Shown in pieces: positions 63,887-64,000 of a stretch of 64,000 bases of DNA. Made by a program: the position numbers and the translations under genes. Position 1 is the stretch's first letter, and every line of letters starts with the position of its first letter. The notes beneath the pieces were generated by a model. The model was not told where the DNA came from and did not search any database. It worked only from the letters and a program-made list of their open reading frames with translations. This DNA comes from Brevibacterium iodinum ATCC 49514 (GTDB taxonomy: Bacteria > Actinomycetota > Actinomycetes > Actinomycetales > Brevibacteriaceae): NCBI RefSeq assembly GCF_900169265.1, contig NZ_FXYX01000003.1:62001-126000 (forward strand), written 5' to 3'.

Positions 63887-64000
63887 ATGGAGCAGAACAT
63901 GGCAGGCGAATTGATTCGGGAGCGGATCGCGATCCTGGCCGCGGACGGCGCGGAGCGCGTGGAACTGGAACAGCCGCGACAGGCTCTGCACGATGCCGGG
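63887..64000 (+). CDS. DJ-1/PfpI family protein, N-terminal part (3' end outside window)
   Basis: The 38 visible residues include RERIAILAADGAERVELEQP followed by RQALHDAG, the characteristic start of PfpI/YhbO-like class I glutamine amidotransferase-fold proteins, which are deglycase/chaperone or protease-like stress proteins. The nucleophile Cys lies beyond the window. Start is ATG 63887 (just after ADH relic sequence) or ATG 63899; no clear ribosome site distinguishes them. Confidence 0.8.
   Translation, partial: MEQNMAGELIRERIAILAADGAERVELEQPRQALHDAG

Overview
The window is a 64 kb piece of chromosome from a high-GC Gram-positive bacterium. The cysteine-free L32, the MurA-PlsC-GpsA-Ddl-ThiL-DAK2-RecG-RsmD order, ThyX, the DUF222/HNH gene, the DUF3515 lipoprotein and the many leaderless starts all point to Actinobacteria. 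The combination with an ectoine-uptake (ehu) locus and the ilvBNC/leuB/leuCD layout suggests Brevibacterium or a near relative. The genus is an inference, not something read directly.

Layout. 1-5.2 kb: end of a PTS EIIA domain, apt, pcm and a heterodimeric ABC exporter. 5.4-16.7 kb: branched-chain amino acid and serine synthesis, with ilvBNC behind a leader-peptide attenuator, then a GNAT acetyltransferase, serA, a PAP2 phosphatase and CitE-like lyase pair, leuB and ilvE. 16.7-31.9 kb: accessory and housekeeping genes (MFS transporter, DUF222/HNH protein with a 27-bp repeat, a small broken gene, prolyl oligopeptidase, lipoate ligase, peptidase E, thyX, HIT protein, Zn alcohol dehydrogenase, hrpB). 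32-36.2 kb: a fumarylacetoacetase-family hydrolase, gltX, a proline-iminopeptidase-like hydrolase, and tRNA-Gln and tRNA-Glu. 36.2-40.6 kb: a very long palindrome, a Q/Y/G-rich DUF4282 protein and a damaged galactose locus. There galT runs directly into the antisense of a truncated sodium/solute symporter, with no galK. 40.6-43.7 kb: an IclR regulator (LtbR/NdgR type) divergent from leuCD. 43.8-54.8 kb: cell-envelope and core genes. 54.8-59.2 kb: ehuABCD plus a GntR regulator placed between rsmD and coaD. 59.2-63 kb: MFS transporter, DUF177, rpmF, rnc and mutM. 63-64 kb: decayed DNA with remnants of a lysR/dehydrogenase pair, then the start of a PfpI-family gene.

How the genes work together. 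IlvBNC, IlvE, LeuB and LeuCD cover most of the valine/isoleucine/leucine pathway; leuA and ilvD are not in the window. Three control layers are visible: ribosome-sensing attenuation at ilvB, an IclR regulator beside leuCD, and a 13-bp element shared upstream of leuB and leuC. EhuABCD would import ectoines, with the GntR gene divergent from it as the likely regulator.

Two observations stand out. First, about eighteen genes have a TANNNT-like -10 box ending 6-7 bases before the start codon, so leaderless mRNAs look like the main gene format here. Second, there are two clean deletion scars (galT/symporter and lysR/dehydrogenase), each joining two genes inside their coding sequence. I found no CRISPR array, prophage, complete insertion sequence, secondary-metabolite cluster or recognisable defence island.
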